This document shows positions 5,318-6,646 of a DNA stretch of 6,646 nucleotides, in pieces. Under the pieces are notes generated by a model. That model was not told the origin of the DNA. It saw nothing but the letters and a program-made list of their open reading frames with translations, and ran no database searches. The stretch's first letter is position 1. Each line of letters starts with the position of its first letter. The position numbers were made by a program, and so were the translations under genes. This DNA comes from an archaeon (lineage in GTDB: Archaea; Thermoproteota; Nitrososphaeria; Nitrososphaerales; CADDZS01). The stretch lies in assembly GCA_021792315.1 (NCBI GenBank), contig JAJYUX010000082.1:1-6646 (forward strand). The letters run 5' to 3'.

Positions 5318-5452
5318 AATAATAATACGAGGAATAGCACGCATACGATAGTCCTACTCTACGTGTAATGGAGGCCCAACCAACTACGTGCCATGTGCTC
5401 ACCGGTTGAACGCTTATTCGTAAGACCATGGAAGTACAGAGAGGAGAGTACT
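5318..5452 (+). promoter_or_regulatory. Upstream region of the cupin gene: TATA-like boxes, CTACGTG repeats and a Shine-Dalgarno site
   Basis: GAGGAG at 5441-5446 lies 6 bases before the ATG at 5453 and is the only good Shine-Dalgarno site seen in the window; it decides that start over the ATG at 5393. AATAATAATA at 5318-5327 and GCTTATTC at 5412-5419 are TATA-like. The second would start transcription at about 5442, inside the ribosome site, so the first fits better and gives a leader of about 100 bases. CTACGTG occurs at 5359-5365 and 5384-5390 within that leader. Confidence 0.5.
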
Positions 5453-5797
5453 ATGACCAACAAACAGTCGGCCCCTGAGACGAAAGGTGTTACTGTGAAG
5501 TTGCTTGCGACGGTTGACCTTGGCCCTGAGATAGAGGGCATGGCAGGGCGCCAGCTTCGAATGCGCATGGTGACCATCGAGCCTGGAGGCGTCTTCGGCC
5601 CGATTCACGACCATAAAGGAAGACCAGGCACCGTCTACATAATACAAGGAACTATCACCGACCATAGAAATGGAGTCGCCAAGGATTATGGGTCGGGAGT
5701 GGGCTGGCCAGAGGATAGGAACACCACACACTGGCTTGAGAACAGAGGAGCGATTCCGGCGGTGGAGATCTCGGTCGATATAGTCAGGAAAGAGTAA
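5453..5797 (+). CDS. Single-domain cupin protein, likely acquired from bacteria
   Basis: A 114-residue one-domain cupin (small beta-barrel). Motif 1 is at about 45-66: Gly-Gly-x3-Pro-Ile-His52-Asp-His54, then a short loop and VYIIQG. The usual motif-1 glutamate is absent; the position is Gly59 or Thr60. Motif 2 is at about 82-97, with GWPEDRNTTH93 and Asn97 giving the H-x3-N ending. His52, His54 and His93 could hold a metal, with water or another residue replacing Glu. Relatives I know with this GPIHDH...RPGT and WPEDRNTTHWLENRG pattern are mostly proteobacterial proteins of unknown activity. The gene is visibly richer in G and C than its neighbours and has a bacterial-style ribosome site, which supports horizontal transfer; AGA/AGG and ATA codons suggest it has partly adapted. 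An ATG at 5393 is in frame but adds 20 residues without family similarity. The reaction is unknown. Confidence 0.88.
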   Translation: MTNKQSAPETKGVTVKLLATVDLGPEIEGMAGRQLRMRMVTIEPGGVFGPIHDHKGRPGTVYIIQGTITDHRNGVAKDYGSGVGWPEDRNTTHWLENRGAIPAVEISVDIVRKE

Positions 5798-6397
5798 ATT
5801 CAAGACCCACTGCTCTATGTTACTTGTACTCACGGATCTTCGTATGGATGTTGACTGCGTGCCTGAGGCTAAGAGTTAGGCGGCGTGCACAAGATTTACA
5901 GCTTGTGTTTGACAGAGGACAAGCGCATACATTCACAATGGTAAATCGATTCATTTCTGGTATTCTTGCATCGGTAGAATTTCTTTGCAGCGCAATATTA
6001 CGGCAATTAGACTAGTCGATGTGTAAGTACGAATTGACTCATGTGCGCAAATTCTGCGCGCTATTCCCTTGAAGTGACAGAATGCTTTATCGGGTCTACA
6101 GGAACACACGCTTCGAGATTTCCCGAAAAAGAAAGTATGGGCTATGCAAAAAGATTTGTAACAAAGATCTGGCCGTGTGAAATTAAGTGCCAAATTAATT
6201 TTGAGCGTTAGATGGAAATTACTTGAACAGATTCAGGATAGCTTAAAGATCAGTTGGCGAAAGATGCAAAGTTCAGTCAGTTTTAGGCTCTAAGTGTAGC
6301 TACGGAGTTAATTATCCACCTCATTCTAAACTGGAACGCAATCGAGCGATTCGATGCCACGTATTAGGAAAGAAAGCGTCAGGATCCTCCTCAGCTC

Positions 6398-6444
6398 CAA
6401 TCACTCTGAGAGTGAATGAACGGTGTATTTGGATCAGACACACC
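6398..6444. promoter_or_regulatory. Paired inverted repeats upstream of the last gene
   Basis: TCACTC (6401-6406) and GAGTGA (6410-6415) flank TGA, and CA/TG outer bases (6398-6399 and 6417-6418) extend the symmetry across one mismatch. Seven bases further on, GGTGT (6422-6426) and ACACC (6440-6444) flank a 13-base loop. They lie about 55-100 bases upstream of the TATA box of the membrane protein gene, where an activator or repressor could bind. No experimental support is available. Confidence 0.35.
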
Positions 6445-6498
6445 ATACAAATTCTGCTGCACAGATACCACAAATCAAAGATGATGATCGTCTGTGCT

Positions 6499-6508
6499 GT
6501 TTATTAAC
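6499..6508 (+). promoter_or_regulatory. TATA-like box for the 3' partial membrane protein gene
   Basis: GTTTATTAAC is a good AT-rich box centred about 33 bases before the ATG at 6537. It predicts transcription start near 6530 and a leader of about 7 bases, fitting an almost leaderless message. Confidence 0.5.
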
Positions 6509-6536
6509 GCGCGACTATTTCGTGTCATCAATCGAA

Positions 6537-6646
6537 ATGACCCACTACTCTGGTACGATTCTCTTGCTCTTGACACTCGGTTTCATATTGATCATGGTTG
6601 GGGCATCCATATTCATTAGCGAATTGGTTACATATGACTCGGCAGA
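6537..6646 (+). CDS. N-terminal part of a membrane or membrane-anchored protein (runs off window)
   Basis: The ATG at 6537-6539 opens a frame that stays open to the right edge, 36 complete codons. After a short polar start (MTHYSG) comes one strong hydrophobic segment, about residues 7-28 (TILLLLTLGFILIMVGASIF), followed by ISELVTYDSA. This is a typical first transmembrane helix or an uncleaved signal anchor. There is no signal-peptidase-like Ala-x-Ala site or lipobox Cys in the visible part. The good TATA-like box just upstream and the hydrophobic reading frame together make it a real gene start, but the family cannot be named from this piece. Confidence 0.65.
   Translation, partial: MTHYSGTILLLLTLGFILIMVGASIFISELVTYDSA

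Larger units (their letters stand above)
5798..6536. other. 739-bp region without a supported gene
   Basis: Two short frames here (plus 5824-6015, minus 5951-6193) have no domain, look random in composition and have poor starts. I see no tRNA, rRNA, insertion sequence or long repeat. A CACAAG/CTTGTG hairpin (5888-5893 with 5902-5907) is followed by TTT and could be part of a weak terminator, though it lies about 90 bases after the cupin stop. Two further inverted repeats at 6398-6418 and 6422-6444 sit ahead of the next gene. Confidence 0.5.

Noticed and set aside
5368..5409. A 13-codon ATG frame in the cupin leader, considered as a leader peptide
   Set aside because: No ribosome site before it and no run of regulatory codons; such a short frame is expected by chance.
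5414..5833. Minus-strand frame of 139 codons opposite the cupin
   Set aside because: Antisense shadow; its length follows from the GC-rich coding frame on the other strand.
5824..6193. Two short frames in the 3' gene-free region
   Set aside because: No domain, poor starts, random-looking composition, and they overlap each other on opposite strands.
6481..6487. ATGATGA resembling a C box of an archaeal C/D sRNA
   Set aside because: No CTGA D or D' box at the required distances and no terminal stem.
1..6646. CRISPR array, insertion sequence, integrase attachment site, toxin-antitoxin or known defence genes
   Set aside because: No regularly spaced repeats, transposase motifs, long terminal inverted repeats or matching protein families were seen on either strand.

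Overview
The window looks like a gene-sparse stretch of an archaeal chromosome, most likely a soil- or sediment-type member of the Nitrososphaerota (Thaumarchaeota) or a relative. This assignment is inference, since no rRNA or ammonia-oxidation marker is present. It rests on AT-rich TATA-like boxes about 30-50 bases before most starts, mostly short leaders without Shine-Dalgarno sites, a regulator with two Lrp/AsnC-like HTH modules, a short PPOX-fold flavin/F420 protein of the kind common in these archaea, and long gaps without convincing genes.

Layout. Positions 2-88 hold the last 28 codons of an unidentified plus-strand gene. After a 281-bp gap comes a minus-strand AlkA-type DNA glycosylase (370-1005). 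A gene-poor stretch (1021-1515) contains palindromes and fragmentary reading frames. A possible 113-residue orphan protein on the plus strand (1516-1857) meets, tail to tail, a minus-strand PPOX-family flavin/F420 protein (1829-2224). Next on the minus strand are a doubtful two-helix membrane mini-protein (2338-2559) and a convincing four-helix membrane protein (2699-3118). A 443-bp non-coding stretch (3119-3561) contains paired 8-base repeats and two hairpins. The minus-strand Lrp/AsnC-like regulator (3562-4509) is divergent, across 130 bp, from a plus-strand carboxymuconolactone decarboxylase/AhpD-fold protein (4640-5275). A plus-strand cupin (5453-5797) follows; it stands out by its GC content, its clear ribosome binding site and its bacterial-looking sequence. 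A 739-bp stretch without genes leads to the start of a membrane protein (6537 to the window edge).

How they fit together. Most genes appear to be single transcription units with their own promoters, so there is no large operon. The most meaningful pairing is the regulator with the divergent CMD/AhpD-like gene, which suggests local control. The glycosylase (alkylation repair), the CxxC-containing CMD protein, the PPOX protein and the cupin are loosely compatible with stress or detoxification functions, but nothing in the sequence proves they act together. I found no CRISPR array, tRNA, rRNA, insertion sequence or recognisable defence system. The best leads are the possible non-coding RNA or regulatory region near 3260-3380, the divergent regulator/CMD promoter region, and the probably acquired cupin.
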